Assembly: GCF_001983165.1 (NCBI RefSeq)
Contig: NZ_MNPU01000047.1
Span: 1 to 45,177, forward strand
DNA length: 45,177 nucleotides
Source: Pseudomonas gessardii
GTDB taxonomy: Bacteria; Pseudomonadota; Gammaproteobacteria; Pseudomonadales; Pseudomonadaceae
Direction: 5' to 3'
Shown: positions 16,578-24,415 of the stretch, piece by piece
Position numbering within the stretch: position 1 is the stretch's first letter
How the letters are laid out: each line of letters opens with the position of its first letter
Position numbers and translations under genes: made by a program
Notes under the pieces: model-generated
Seen by the model: the letters and a program-made list of their open reading frames with translations, nothing else
Database searches by the model: none
Told to the model about the DNA's origin: nothing

Positions 16578-17138
16578 GTGCAGGGGCACCGCATCGGCTA
16601 CGTTCGGGTCAGCAGCTTCGAGCAGAACCCTGAACGCCAACTGGAACAGACCGAGGTGAGCAAGGTGTTCACCGACAAGGCCTCCGGCAAGGACACTCAG
16701 CGCCCCCAGCTCGAAGCGCTGCTGAGCTTCGTCCGTGAGGGTGACACCGTGGTGGTGCACAGCATGGATCGCCTGGCCCGAAACCTCGATGACCTGCGCC
16801 GGCTGGTGCAAAACCTGACCCAACGCGGCGTGCGCATCGAGTTCCTGAAGGAGGGGCTGGTCTTCACGGGCGAGGATTCGCCCATGGCCAACCTGATGCT
16901 GTCGGTGATGGGGGCCTTCGCCGAGTTCGAGCGCGCCCTGATCCGTGAGCGGCAGCGCGAGGGTATCGCCCTGGCCAAACAGCGCGGTGCGTACCGGGGC
17001 CGCAAGAAGGCCCTGTCCGACGAGCAGGCTGCTACCCTGCGGCAGCGAGCGGCTACGGGGGAACCAAAGGCGCAGCTCGCCCGCGAGTTCAACATCAGCC
17101 GGGAAACCCTCTACCAGTACCTCCGCACGGACGACTGA
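16578..17138 (+). CDS. tnpR: Tn3-family serine resolvase
   Basis: The 186-residue protein has the serine recombinase core: IGYVRVSSFEQN with nucleophile Ser12, the MDRLARN motif near residue 66, EFLKEGL and the conserved FAEFERALIRERQREGI helix, then a C-terminal helix-turn-helix (QLAREFNISRETLYQYLR). It resolves transposition cointegrates at res. It ends three bases before tnpA, and both are read rightward as in Tn1721. Confidence 0.95.
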   Translation: MQGHRIGYVRVSSFEQNPERQLEQTEVSKVFTDKASGKDTQRPQLEALLSFVREGDTVVVHSMDRLARNLDDLRRLVQNLTQRGVRIEFLKEGLVFTGEDSPMANLMLSVMGAFAEFERALIRERQREGIALAKQRGAYRGRKKALSDEQAATLRQRAATGEPKAQLAREFNISRETLYQYLRTDD

Positions 17139-17141
17139 TAC

Positions 17142-20108
17142 ATGCCGCGTCGCTTGATCCTCTCGGCCACGGAGCGGGACACCCTGCTCGCGCTGCCGGC
17201 AAGCCAGGATGACCTGATCCGCTACTACACCTTCAACGACTCCGACCTGTCGCTGATCCGCCAGCGGCGCGGCGACGCCAACCGTCTGGGCTTCGCGGTA
17301 CAGCTCTGCCTGCTGCGCTACCCCGGCTACGCGCTGGGCACCGACAGCGCGCCGCCCGAGCCGGTCATCCTATGGGTGGCCAAGCAAGTCCAGGCCGACC
17401 CGGCAAGCTGGGCGAAATATGGCGAGCGCGACGTGACCCGCCGCGAGCACGCCCAGGAACTGCGCACTTACCTGCAACTGGCCCCGTTCGGCCTGTCCGA
17501 CTTCCGCGCCCTGGTGCGCGAGCTGACCGAGTTGGCCCAGCAGACCGACAAGGGCTTGCTGCTGGCCGGTCAGGCGCTGGAGAGCCTGCGGCAGAAGCGG
17601 CGTATCCTGCCGGCGCTGAGTGTGATCGACCGGGCCTGCTCGGAAGCCATGGCGCGGGCCAATCGGCGGGTCTACCGCGCTCTGGTCGATCCACTCACGG
17701 ACTCGCATCGGGCCAAGCTGGACGAGCTGTTGAAGCTGAAGGCCGGGAGCAACATCACCTGGTTGACCTGGCTGAGGCAGGCACCGCTGAAACCCAACTC
17801 CCGGCACATGCTCGAACACATCGAGCGGCTGAAGACATTTCAGCTGGTGGACTTGCCCGAAGGCCTGGGCCGGCACATCCACCAGAACCGCCTGCTCAAG
17901 CTGGCCCGCGAGGGTGGGCAGATGACGCCCAAAGACCTCGGCAAGTTCGAGCCGCAGCGGCGCTACGCGACCCTGGCCGCCGTGGTACTGGAGAGCACTG
18001 CAACCGTGATTGATGAGCTGGTGGATCTGCACGACCGCATCCTGGTCAAGCTGTTCAGCAGCGCGAAGCACAAGCATCAGCAGCAGTTCCAGAAGCAGGG
18101 AAAGGCGATCAACGACAAGGTGCGCCTGTACTCCAAGATCGGCCAGGCTCTGCTGGAGGCCAAGGAAAGCGGCAGCGATCCCTATGCTGCCATCGAGGAG
18201 GTGATTCCCTGGGACGAGTTCACCGAGAGCGTCAGCGAGGCCGAGCTGCTGGCCCGGCCCGAGGGTTTCGACCACCTGCACCTGGTCGGCGAGAACTTCG
18301 CCACCCTGCGCCGCTACACACCGGCCCTGCTGGAGGTACTGGAGCTGCGCGCCGCCCCGGCCGCGCAGGGCGTGCTAGCAGCCGTGCAGACGCTGCGCGA
18401 GATGAACGCCGACAACCTGCGCAAGGTCCCGGCCGATGCCCCCACCGCCTTCATCAAGCCGCGCTGGAAGCCACTGGTGATCACCCCGGAAGGCCTCGAC
18501 CGGCGCTTCTACGAAATCTGCGCCCTGTCCGAGCTGAAGAACGCCCTGCGTTCTGGCGACATCTGGGTCAAAGGTTCTCGGCAGTTCCGCGACTTCGACG
18601 ACTACCTGCTGCCAGCAGATAAGTTCGCCGCGCTCAAGCGTGCGCAGGCCCTGCCCCTGGCGATCAACCCGAACAGCGACCAGTACCTGGAAGAGCGCTT
18701 GCAGCTGCTGGACGAACAGTTGGCCACCGTCACCCAGCTGGCCAAGGACAACGAGCTGCCCGACGCCATCCTCACCGAGTCCGGGCTCAAGATCACCCCA
18801 CTGGATGCGGCGGTGCCGGATCGGGCGCAGGCGCTGATCGACCAGACCAGCCAGCTGCTGCCGCGCATCAAGATCACCGAACTGCTGATGGACGTGGACG
18901 ACTGGACGGGATTCAGCCGCCACTTCACCCACCTGAAGGACGGTGCCGAGGCCAAAGACCGGACGTTGCTGCTGTCCGCGATCCTCGGCGATGCGATCAA
19001 CCTCGGGCTGACCAAGATGGCCGAGTCGAGCCCCGGCCTGACCTACGCCAAGCTGTCCTGGCTACAAGCCTGGCATATCCGCGACGAAACCTATTCGGCA
19101 GCCCTGGCCGAGTTGGTCAACCACCAGTACCGCCATGCCTTCGCCGCCCACTGGGGCGACGGCACCACCTCATCCTCCGATGGCCAGCGCTTCCGCGCTG
19201 GCGGCCGTGGCGAGAGCTCCGGGCACGTCAACCCGAAGTACGGCAGCGAGCCGGGACGGCTGTTCTACACTCATATCTCCGACCAGTACGCGCCGTTCAG
19301 CACCCGCGTGGTGAATGTCGGCGTGCGAGATTCCACCTATGTGCTCGACGGTCTGCTGTACCACGAGTCCGACCTGCGGATCGAGGAGCACTACACTGAC
19401 ACGGCCGGCTTCACCGATCACGTCTTCGCGCTGATGCACCTGCTGGGCTTCCGCTTCGCGCCGCGCATCCGCGACCTCGGCGAAACCAAGCTGTATGTGC
19501 CGCAGGGCGCGCAGACCTACCCGACGCTGCGCCCGCTGATCGGCGGCAGCCTGAACATCAAGCACGTCCGCGCCCATTGGGACGACATCCTTCGCCTGGC
19601 CAGCTCGATCAAGCAGGGCACGGTCACCGCCTCGTTGATGCTGCGCAAGCTCGGCAGCTACCCGCGCCAGAACGGCCTGGCCGTGGCCCTGCGCGAGCTG
19701 GGCCGGATCGAACGCACGCTGTTCATTCTGGACTGGCTGCAAAGTGTTGAGCTGCGCCGCCGGGTGCATGCCGGGCTGAACAAGGGCGAGGCGCGCAACT
19801 CGCTGGCCAGGGCGGTGTTCTTCAACCGCCTTGGGGAAATCAGGGATCGCAGCTTCGAGCAGCAGCGCTACCGGGCCAGCGGCCTCAACCTGGTGACGGC
19901 GGCCATCGTGCTGTGGAACACGGTGTACCTAGAGCGCGCCACCCATGCGATGTGCGACACGGGCAAGCCGGTGGACGGCGAACTGCTGCAATACCTGTCG
20001 CCGCTGGGCTGGGAGCACATTAACCTGACCGGCGATTACGTCTGGCGGCAGAGCCGCAGGCTGGAGGACGGGAAGTTCCGACCGTTGCGAATGCCCGGAA
20101 AACCTTAG
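17142..20108 (+). CDS. tnpA: Tn3-family transposase (Tn1721 type)
   Basis: The 988-residue product starts MPRRLILSATERDTLLALP and ends RPLRMPGKP, the length and ends of Tn1721/Tn21-group transposases. The DDE catalytic core lies in the second half (conserved DGQRF...GGRG near residue 690, FTDHVFAL and GEIRDRSFEQQRYRASGLNL near 900). The last codons run into the right inverted repeat, as in the family. It appears intact, so the transposon is potentially active. Confidence 0.95.
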   Translation: MPRRLILSATERDTLLALPASQDDLIRYYTFNDSDLSLIRQRRGDANRLGFAVQLCLLRYPGYALGTDSAPPEPVILWVAKQVQADPASWAKYGERDVTRREHAQELRTYLQLAPFGLSDFRALVRELTELAQQTDKGLLLAGQALESLRQKRRILPALSVIDRACSEAMARANRRVYRALVDPLTDSHRAKLDELLKLKAGSNITWLTWLRQAPLKPNSRHMLEHIERLKTFQLVDLPEGLGRHIHQNRLLKLAREGGQMTPKDLGKFEPQRRYATLAAVVLESTATVIDELVDLHDRILVKLFSSAKHKHQQQFQKQGKAINDKVRLYSKIGQALLEAKESGSDPYAAIEEVIPWDEFTESVSEAELLARPEGFDHLHLVGENFATLRRYTPALLEVLELRAAPAAQGVLAAVQTLREMNADNLRKVPADAPTAFIKPRWKPLVITPEGLDRRFYEICALSELKNALRSGDIWVKGSRQFRDFDDYLLPADKFAALKRAQALPLAINPNSDQYLEERLQLLDEQLATVTQLAKDNELPDAILTESGLKITPLDAAVPDRAQALIDQTSQLLPRIKITELLMDVDDWTGFSRHFTHLKDGAEAKDRTLLLSAILGDAINLGLTKMAESSPGLTYAKLSWLQAWHIRDETYSAALAELVNHQYRHAFAAHWGDGTTSSSDGQRFRAGGRGESSGHVNPKYGSEPGRLFYTHISDQYAPFSTRVVNVGVRDSTYVLDGLLYHESDLRIEEHYTDTAGFTDHVFALMHLLGFRFAPRIRDLGETKLYVPQGAQTYPTLRPLIGGSLNIKHVRAHWDDILRLASSIKQGTVTASLMLRKLGSYPRQNGLAVALRELGRIERTLFILDWLQSVELRRRVHAGLNKGEARNSLARAVFFNRLGEIRDRSFEQQRYRASGLNLVTAAIVLWNTVYLERATHAMCDTGKPVDGELLQYLSPLGWEHINLTGDYVWRQSRRLEDGKFRPLRMPGKP

Positions 20109-20141
20109 CGTACGATTTTTTCCGAATTCTGCGGGCTCCCC
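20104..20141 (-). repeat. Right terminal inverted repeat of the Tn1721-like transposon
   Basis: Read on the minus strand the 38-bp end starts GGGGAGCCCGCAGAATTCGG and ends CGTACGCTAAG, the form I associate with Tn1721. It overlaps the last codons of tnpA and stops 20 bases before the ATG of the HEPN-like gene. Confidence 0.9.
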
Positions 20142-20161
20142 AATAAGCAGGAAGGCAAAAA

Positions 20162-21205
20162 ATGGTAAAGCGAATCCAAGTGAAGAAAGCCAAGCCGGTC
20201 CTTGTAATTGAGGAGATTCGCAAAAATGCTGTCAGCTCAATTCAGCTTGGTGTTGAAGACTTCATCATGAGCCGTGATGTGCCGGGCAAGGAGGCCCGAG
20301 CTATTTCAGCGGTTCGGAACCTATATTCCGGAGTGCTGCTGCTTTTTAAGTACAAAATCGCTTCGCTTGCGACCACTCCGGAGCAAGCAAGAGAATTGAT
20401 CTACGTCCCAGGGCCTATTCTTCCAGAAATTACAGACAGCGGCTCAATAGCTTGGGTGCCTTCACCACCGAGCACCAACAACACGATTAATACTGCTCAA
20501 ATTGAGGCGCGCCTAAAAAGTCTCAATATCTACCATGACTGGACTGTCATTCAGGCGCTAAGCAATTGCCGTAATGCACTTGAGCATTTGCACCCGACTG
20601 ACTCCACGAGCGCTATCCAATCCTCAATAGCCGCACTTTTTCCGATGCTGAGCAGGTTCATACCTCAGGAGCTGGGTGAGCATCCAGCGGCCCTTCTAGG
20701 CGACACCTGGACAACAATGCTCGACACCCATGAGCTTTTTCGCGACGCTGAAAATGCGATCAAAGCCGAATGGGAACGGATTGGGTATCCGGTCCAAGCA
20801 TTGGAATTTCTTCATACCTGCAAGTGCCCGGCCTGCGCATCACCTCTCTTACAGCCCGCACGTGACGACGTAGAAAACGGCGTTCCGATTGATTCGAGTG
20901 ACTTTCAGTACGAGTGTTTTGCCTGCTATCAGCGGGGTTCCCTGTTGGACCTGTTGGAATACGATTTCTCGTTAATCCACGAAGACCCCTTTGATGAGCA
21001 TGGAGAGCCGGTTTGCGAATGCCAGATATGTAACGTGAGGATGTACTTGATGGCCGATGGCTTGTGCTACTGGTGCGGTCGTCAAACAGTTTGGCCAAAA
21101 TGTGCCAGGTGCAAAAATCCCTTGCCTGATATTGCTGTACTCGAAGGGGGTGCGCTTTGTGATCGATGTTCGGAGGATGATTGGCACTACCAGAGGGGAT
21201 CTTAG
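20162..21205 (+). CDS. HEPN-like domain protein with C-terminal zinc ribbons
   Basis: The first 200 of 347 residues are helical and contain ARAISAVRNLYSGVLLLFK and then SNCRNALEHLH, where R137-x4-H142 fits the Rx4-6H active site of HEPN ribonuclease domains. The C-terminal part has six CxxC pairs (C222/C225, C252/C255, C287/C290, C302/C305, C314/C317, C333/C336), consistent with three zinc ribbons. A nuclease role in RNA cleavage or phage defence is possible but unproved; I do not recognise a named family. AGGAAGG precedes the ATG. The transposon end stops 20 bases upstream, so its original promoter is probably gone. A 487-bp repeat follows. Confidence 0.6.
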   Translation: MVKRIQVKKAKPVLVIEEIRKNAVSSIQLGVEDFIMSRDVPGKEARAISAVRNLYSGVLLLFKYKIASLATTPEQARELIYVPGPILPEITDSGSIAWVPSPPSTNNTINTAQIEARLKSLNIYHDWTVIQALSNCRNALEHLHPTDSTSAIQSSIAALFPMLSRFIPQELGEHPAALLGDTWTTMLDTHELFRDAENAIKAEWERIGYPVQALEFLHTCKCPACASPLLQPARDDVENGVPIDSSDFQYECFACYQRGSLLDLLEYDFSLIHEDPFDEHGEPVCECQICNVRMYLMADGLCYWCGRQTVWPKCARCKNPLPDIAVLEGGALCDRCSEDDWHYQRGS

Positions 21206-21232
21206 GTGCACGGTTTTGACATAAACGCTCGA

Positions 21233-21292
21233 ACACAAGATGTAGTGCGGAACTCAGCTGCCGGCGCACTCTTTCAACACAAGATGTAGTGT
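21233..21292. promoter_or_regulatory. Pair of NrdR-box-like palindromes
   Basis: ACACAAGATGTAGTGC (21233-21248) and ACACAAGATGTAGTGT (21277-21292) stand 44 bp apart, about four helical turns. The second is close to the consensus of NrdR boxes, which normally occur in tandem upstream of ribonucleotide reductase genes. No nrd gene is in the window. The second box is the left shoulder of repeat copy 2, and a degenerate version precedes copy 1 near 760-775. Confidence 0.4.
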
Positions 21293-21313
21293 TCTGGCTG
21301 GCCAATGACCGGG

Positions 21314-21799
21314 CGTGCTCGGCTACGCCTCAGCGGCTGTCGTGAACCAAGCCCCGGCCAAGAGCGCGACGGGTCTTGGCCCTTCGGGCTTCCATCCTCA
21401 CGCCTTCGCCCGTAAACGGGCTGCGCGCTCCGCTTGCCTCCGGTCGCGAGCGACCTGCGCACCGTCCTGCAGGACGGTTTGCCCGCCCATCCGCGAGTTA
21501 CCAGGTGGCCCGCCGTCATCGTTTGGTAGCGCACGCCCCGATGTTCTATCCGCCGCCCTGCCTTGCCTGCAAGGTGCTTTCGCGGCATATCCTCGGGCGG
21601 TGAAACTGCCCTGCGGTATTCCACGACACCATGCACGCGGCCCGTCTCTGGATAGAACGGGCTTACCGCGACCAACCGAAGCCGACGAGCAGATCCACCA
21701 CCGGCAGCGCGCTCCAGGGCGAAGGGTTTTGAGGCTCGCTGCGCGAGCGCTGTCAAAGGCGTTTATTTCCCGCTCTAACGCTCAGCACTCGGAGCAGAT
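21314..21799 (+). repeat. 487-bp dispersed repeat, copy 2
   Basis: This 486-bp block is nearly identical to 796-1282 and 24416-24903. The similarity to copy 1 extends further left (GTGTTCTG...TGACC from about 21290) than that to copy 3. It lies between the HEPN-like gene and the DUF932 leader and contains no gene I can support. Confidence 0.85.
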
Positions 21800-21832
21800 C
21801 AGCACGGACTCGGTGTCAAGGAAAAAGCGGAA

Positions 21833-21848
21833 TTCTCGCGTGCGAGAA
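21833..21848. promoter_or_regulatory. 16-bp palindrome TTCTCGCGTGCGAGAA
   Basis: This near-perfect dyad recurs as TTCTCGCATGCGAGAA at 26125-26140. Both copies lie upstream of small plasmid genes, suggesting a regulator binding site; the KorA/TrfB-like protein at 23458-23760 is a candidate binder, by inference only. Confidence 0.5.
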
Positions 21849-21870
21849 AGCATTATTAATTAGCCATTTA

Positions 21871-21922
21871 GACAAATTAGATTTTACAAAAGATTGACGA
21901 CTTGGGCGGGATTTGAGATACT
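21871..21922 (+). promoter_or_regulatory. Shared promoter P1 of the DUF932 operon
   Basis: -35 TTGACG (21894-21899) and -10 GATACT (21917-21922) are 17 bp apart. Upstream is TTAGATTTTACAAA, shared with the promoters at 25581 and 26399. The region between -35 and the leader is similar in all three, ending in TTTGAGATACTAACC here. Confidence 0.75.
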
Positions 21923-21928
21923 AACCAC

Positions 21929-22005
21929 GTCGAAGCAATACCGCTAAGACACCCCGAAACAGGCGGCGGCAACCGCCTCGGGGAAATCTGCGAAGGAGTT
22001 TCAAA
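21929..22005 (+). promoter_or_regulatory. Structured leader, copy 1 (upstream of the DUF932 gene)
   Basis: The leader begins GTCGAAGCAATAC, then an outer stem CCCCGA (21952-21957) with TCGGGG (21978-21983) encloses GGCGGCGGCAACCGCC. The conserved tail TCTGCGAAGGAG then supplies the ribosome binding site before ATG 22006. Three more copies at 25640, 26458 and 27230 keep the core and tail while the outer stem changes on both sides, so base pairing is conserved. Confidence 0.75.
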
Positions 22006-22842
22006 ATGCGTCTATCCAGCAATTTCCGTAACCCGCAAATGATCCGCAGCGACGTACCTCTGACTAACGACGAAATCGCCCGCGTTGCGCCGTCGATCTT
22101 CGCTAACGAAGCCCACCAAAGCCGCTCCGATCGTTATCTGTACATCCCTACCGTTGACGTGCTGGAAAGCCTGCGCCGCGAAGGTTTCCTGCCTTTCATG
22201 GCTTGCCAAACCCGCGTACGCAATGAAGAAAAGCGCGACCACACAAAGCACATGATTCGCCTGCGCCATGCTGACCAGATCATGAGCAAAGAGGCTAACG
22301 AAATCATTCTGCTGAACAGCCATGATGGCACTAGCAGTTATCAAATGATGGCCGGTTGCTTTCGCTTTGTGTGCGCCAATGGTCTTGTCCTGGGCGATGC
22401 GACCATGGATCAGAAAGTGCGCCACATGGGCAGCGCTGACATCGTAGGCGAAGTCATCGAAGGCGCTTATGAAGTGCTGAACCAGTTTGACGCCATCGAA
22501 GAACAGCGCGACATCATGAAGCAAACGAAGCTGCGCGAGTTCGAGCAACTGGCCTTAGCTCAAGGCGCGCTTGCCTATCGCTACGATGTACGCGAAGGCC
22601 CCGCCCCGGTCACAGCCAGCCAACTGCTTTCAGCTCGCCGTTCCGAGGATCGTTCCGACGACCTCTGGACGACCTTCAACCGCATTCAGGAAAACACCAT
22701 ACGAGGCGGATTGCGTGGCCGTAACAAACAAGGCCGCCGCACCACTACCCGTCAAGTGAACGGCATTGATCAGGACGTGAAACTCAATCGCGCCCTGTGG
22801 GCCATGGCCGAGGCGCTGCGCGCTGGCCAGCAAGCAGCGTAA
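22006..22842 (+). CDS. DUF932 family plasmid protein
   Basis: The 278-residue protein matches DUF932 proteins of plasmids and integrative elements: RYLYIPTVDVLESLRREGF near residue 45, FMACQTRVR, HMIRLRH, EIILLNSHDGTSSYQMMAGCFRFVCANGLVLG near 105-135 and a C-terminal NRALWAMAEAL. Its biochemical role is unknown; members are common accessory genes of conjugative elements. It is first in a run of rightward genes and has the structured leader and AAGGAG directly before its ATG. Confidence 0.85.
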   Translation: MRLSSNFRNPQMIRSDVPLTNDEIARVAPSIFANEAHQSRSDRYLYIPTVDVLESLRREGFLPFMACQTRVRNEEKRDHTKHMIRLRHADQIMSKEANEIILLNSHDGTSSYQMMAGCFRFVCANGLVLGDATMDQKVRHMGSADIVGEVIEGAYEVLNQFDAIEEQRDIMKQTKLREFEQLALAQGALAYRYDVREGPAPVTASQLLSARRSEDRSDDLWTTFNRIQENTIRGGLRGRNKQGRRTTTRQVNGIDQDVKLNRALWAMAEALRAGQQAA

Positions 22843-22851
22843 CCACCAACA

Positions 22852-22872
22852 CCGGGCGCTTATAGCGCCCGG
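22852..22872 (+). other. Intercistronic hairpin
   Basis: CCGGGCGC and GCGCCCGG form a perfect 8-bp stem with a five-base loop, 10 bases after the DUF932 stop. No U-tract follows. It probably shapes mRNA stability or differential expression within the operon. Confidence 0.5.
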
Positions 22873-22898
22873 AACCTGTTGCGGTAGGAGATTCAGCC

Positions 22899-23327
22899 AT
22901 GTCTAAAGTTTTCTATGTACCCGGCCAAACCTCGATCATTGACTACGCCCGGGAAATTGCCCCCGGCAAATGGGCCACCCGCTGCCGGTTGCTGATGCTG
23001 CCTGAACTACAGATCAGCCACCCCGGCGCGGTACTTGGCAACGAGGAAGCATTTTTGCTCGATCAAGAGGCCACCCACGGAACCCGGCCAACTGAAACAA
23101 CCGCTACCCGATACGATTACGCATTCAGTCACCTTGCGGTGTCCGACTTCGCAGCCGACGAGCAGTGTGATTCATTCAAACTTGAGTGCTGCGAAGTCGG
23201 GAACGTGACCCGTATTTTTGCGCACTGGGATGGTCGGTATTGGACGTTCCTTGGTTTGGCCAACCTTCCGCACCAGGTCATCGTAGAAAGGCTCTCACAG
23301 AGCCGCACAGGCGCTACTACGATTTGA
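22899..23327 (+). CDS. Hypothetical plasmid protein, paralogue of 26537-26989
   Basis: The 142-residue product opens MSKVFYVPGQTSIIDYAREI and later has SFKLECCEVGNVTRIFAHWDGRYWTF. The product at 26537-26989 has FYQPGQHWVWAYAEK and SFKMSERTNGRVTRIYVRLGRHYFRF in the same order, so the two are diverged paralogues of similar length. I do not recognise a named family. GGTAGGAG precedes the ATG, and the gene follows DUF932 in the same operon. Confidence 0.65.
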   Translation: MSKVFYVPGQTSIIDYAREIAPGKWATRCRLLMLPELQISHPGAVLGNEEAFLLDQEATHGTRPTETTATRYDYAFSHLAVSDFAADEQCDSFKLECCEVGNVTRIFAHWDGRYWTFLGLANLPHQVIVERLSQSRTGATTI

Positions 23328-23346
23328 TCATGCCGGGAGTGGGGCA

Positions 23347-23457
23347 ATGCCCAATAATCAAGTGAATAACCCCCGTTCTGAAACGTACGAGTGGGACGAC
23401 ATCAAGAAAGGAAAGCGACTACAAGACGCGCACCCACCCCCATCTAGGAGAGCTTGA
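23347..23457 (+). CDS. Small hypothetical ORF (36 residues) coupled to the KorA-like gene
   Basis: An ATG at 23347 preceded by GGGAGTGGGG opens a frame whose TGA stop (23455-23457) directly abuts the ATG of the KorA-like gene. The peptide is polar (MPNNQVNNPRSETYEWDDIK at the start) with no recognised motif. The tight junction suggests translational coupling, but coding status is uncertain. Confidence 0.35.
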   Translation: MPNNQVNNPRSETYEWDDIKKGKRLQDAHPPPSRRA

Positions 23458-23760
23458 ATGCAGCAACCAAAATACACCGCCGAACAGTGGGACGAGTTCA
23501 AGGACGCCTTTCGCGGCTTGAACATCGGAACCGTCGAGCTGGCCCGTGCGGTTTTGGTCGACGGGGTTCGCCCCTCGGACTTGGCCAAGAAGACTGGCGA
23601 TTCACGACAGCTCGTTTATGCAGCAGTGAAGCGCGTCCGCGGAATCTTGCAACAACACGACGCGGAGGAACTTGTACCGGTTATGGTCTGGCTCCCGCCC
23701 GAGCTGGCAGAGAAGGTGCGCCAGATGGCTGCACCTTATGACCAGCCAAAATCGAAGTAA
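23458..23760 (+). CDS. TrfB/KorA-related DNA-binding regulator
   Basis: The 100-residue protein resembles KorA/TrfB of IncP plasmids: AEQWDEFKDAFRGLNIGTVELARAVLVDG, then the helix-turn-helix PSDLAKKTGDSRQLVYAAVKRV and the C-terminal segment VPVMVWLPPELAEKVRQM. KorA-type proteins are global repressors that coordinate plasmid replication and transfer genes. Here it could bind the repeated palindromes or operators in this region; which one cannot be told from sequence. AGGAGAGC lies before the ATG. Confidence 0.75.
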   Translation: MQQPKYTAEQWDEFKDAFRGLNIGTVELARAVLVDGVRPSDLAKKTGDSRQLVYAAVKRVRGILQQHDAEELVPVMVWLPPELAEKVRQMAAPYDQPKSK

Positions 23761-23798
23761 GATTACTTCCGACTAACTACACATGGGCAGGGCTCGCA

Positions 23799-24404
23799 AT
23801 GGAACCGCTGATCAATACCCCGGATCCGGAAATAAACGCCGAGGAAATCTTAGAAGATCTACTTGACGATCTTGAGCGACCACCGGTTGGCATCTGGATG
23901 AATCTCAGTTACATCAGCACGCCTGAGCTAAAGCGCCTTAAAGAGTTTTCAAAAAACCTGAGTGCCGCTGTCGATGAAGAGTTGCGCCTACAAGCTGGGA
24001 TCTTCCCCCAGTCGGGCACAGCCATTTGCCCGGTTTGCTTTGCTGCGTCGAATGAGGCTGATTTAAATCTACTGGAAACACCGGATGATGATGAGTCGAT
24101 CACCTACATATGGAAATGCCCGGCCTGCCAAGAAACTGCGGATTATAGGAAATGGGGCTTAAGCCAAAACCGTTTGGCCCAACGGGAAATCAGGCTTTGG
24201 AACGGTCACGTCAAACCAGGTGATCTGGTCATTTACGTTCCCTTTCCTGATGCAGATCCGGAACGCCATAGCGTCAGCGGTCCTGCCTACATTCTTGAAG
24301 GTCATACGGCGGTTGTTGCTTTGGAAGGGAAATCAGGCTGTGTTGCAGTGCGGTCTTGCAGCCCGTTGAATCACGCATGGCTCACTAAATGGCTGCCCCT
24401 TTAA
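23799..24404 (+). CDS. Hypothetical protein with a zinc-ribbon-like CxxC pair
   Basis: The 201-residue product has an acidic N-terminus, a helical middle and two CxxC motifs, ICPVCF near residue 77 and KCPACQ near 106, forming a probable zinc ribbon. The C-terminal third, GDLVIYVPFP...VSGPAYILEGHTAVVALEG, looks beta-rich. No family is recognised. It is the last gene of the rightward run, 38 bases after the KorA-like gene and directly before repeat copy 3. Confidence 0.6.
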   Translation: MEPLINTPDPEINAEEILEDLLDDLERPPVGIWMNLSYISTPELKRLKEFSKNLSAAVDEELRLQAGIFPQSGTAICPVCFAASNEADLNLLETPDDDESITYIWKCPACQETADYRKWGLSQNRLAQREIRLWNGHVKPGDLVIYVPFPDADPERHSVSGPAYILEGHTAVVALEGKSGCVAVRSCSPLNHAWLTKWLPL

Positions 24405-24415
24405 TGATCCCTTGG

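Larger units (their letters stand above)
13448..20141 (+). mobile_element. Tn1721-like Tn3-family transposon with cupin-TetR-SDR-OsmC cargo
   Basis: The element is bounded by 38-bp ends that share 32 of 38 bases, including the innermost 27. It encodes a 186-residue resolvase and a 988-residue transposase closely resembling Tn1721 of the Tn21 subgroup. The cargo lies left of res: four genes of an apparent stress-response set. The flanking five bases differ (TTTTT on the left, AATAA on the right), so there is no target-site duplication. The left flank is cioA and the right flank is an unrelated gene. This suggests a later recombination or deletion rather than a simple insertion. Confidence 0.9.

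Noticed and set aside
17365..19769. Long antisense frames opposite tnpA (for example 303 and 199 codons)
   Set aside because: They are shadows of a strongly GC3-biased gene in full register with the sense codons; no independent initiation signal.
23454..23741. 95-codon plus-strand frame overlapping the KorA-like gene
   Set aside because: Out-of-frame translation of a gene with recognisable helix-turn-helix and proper start.
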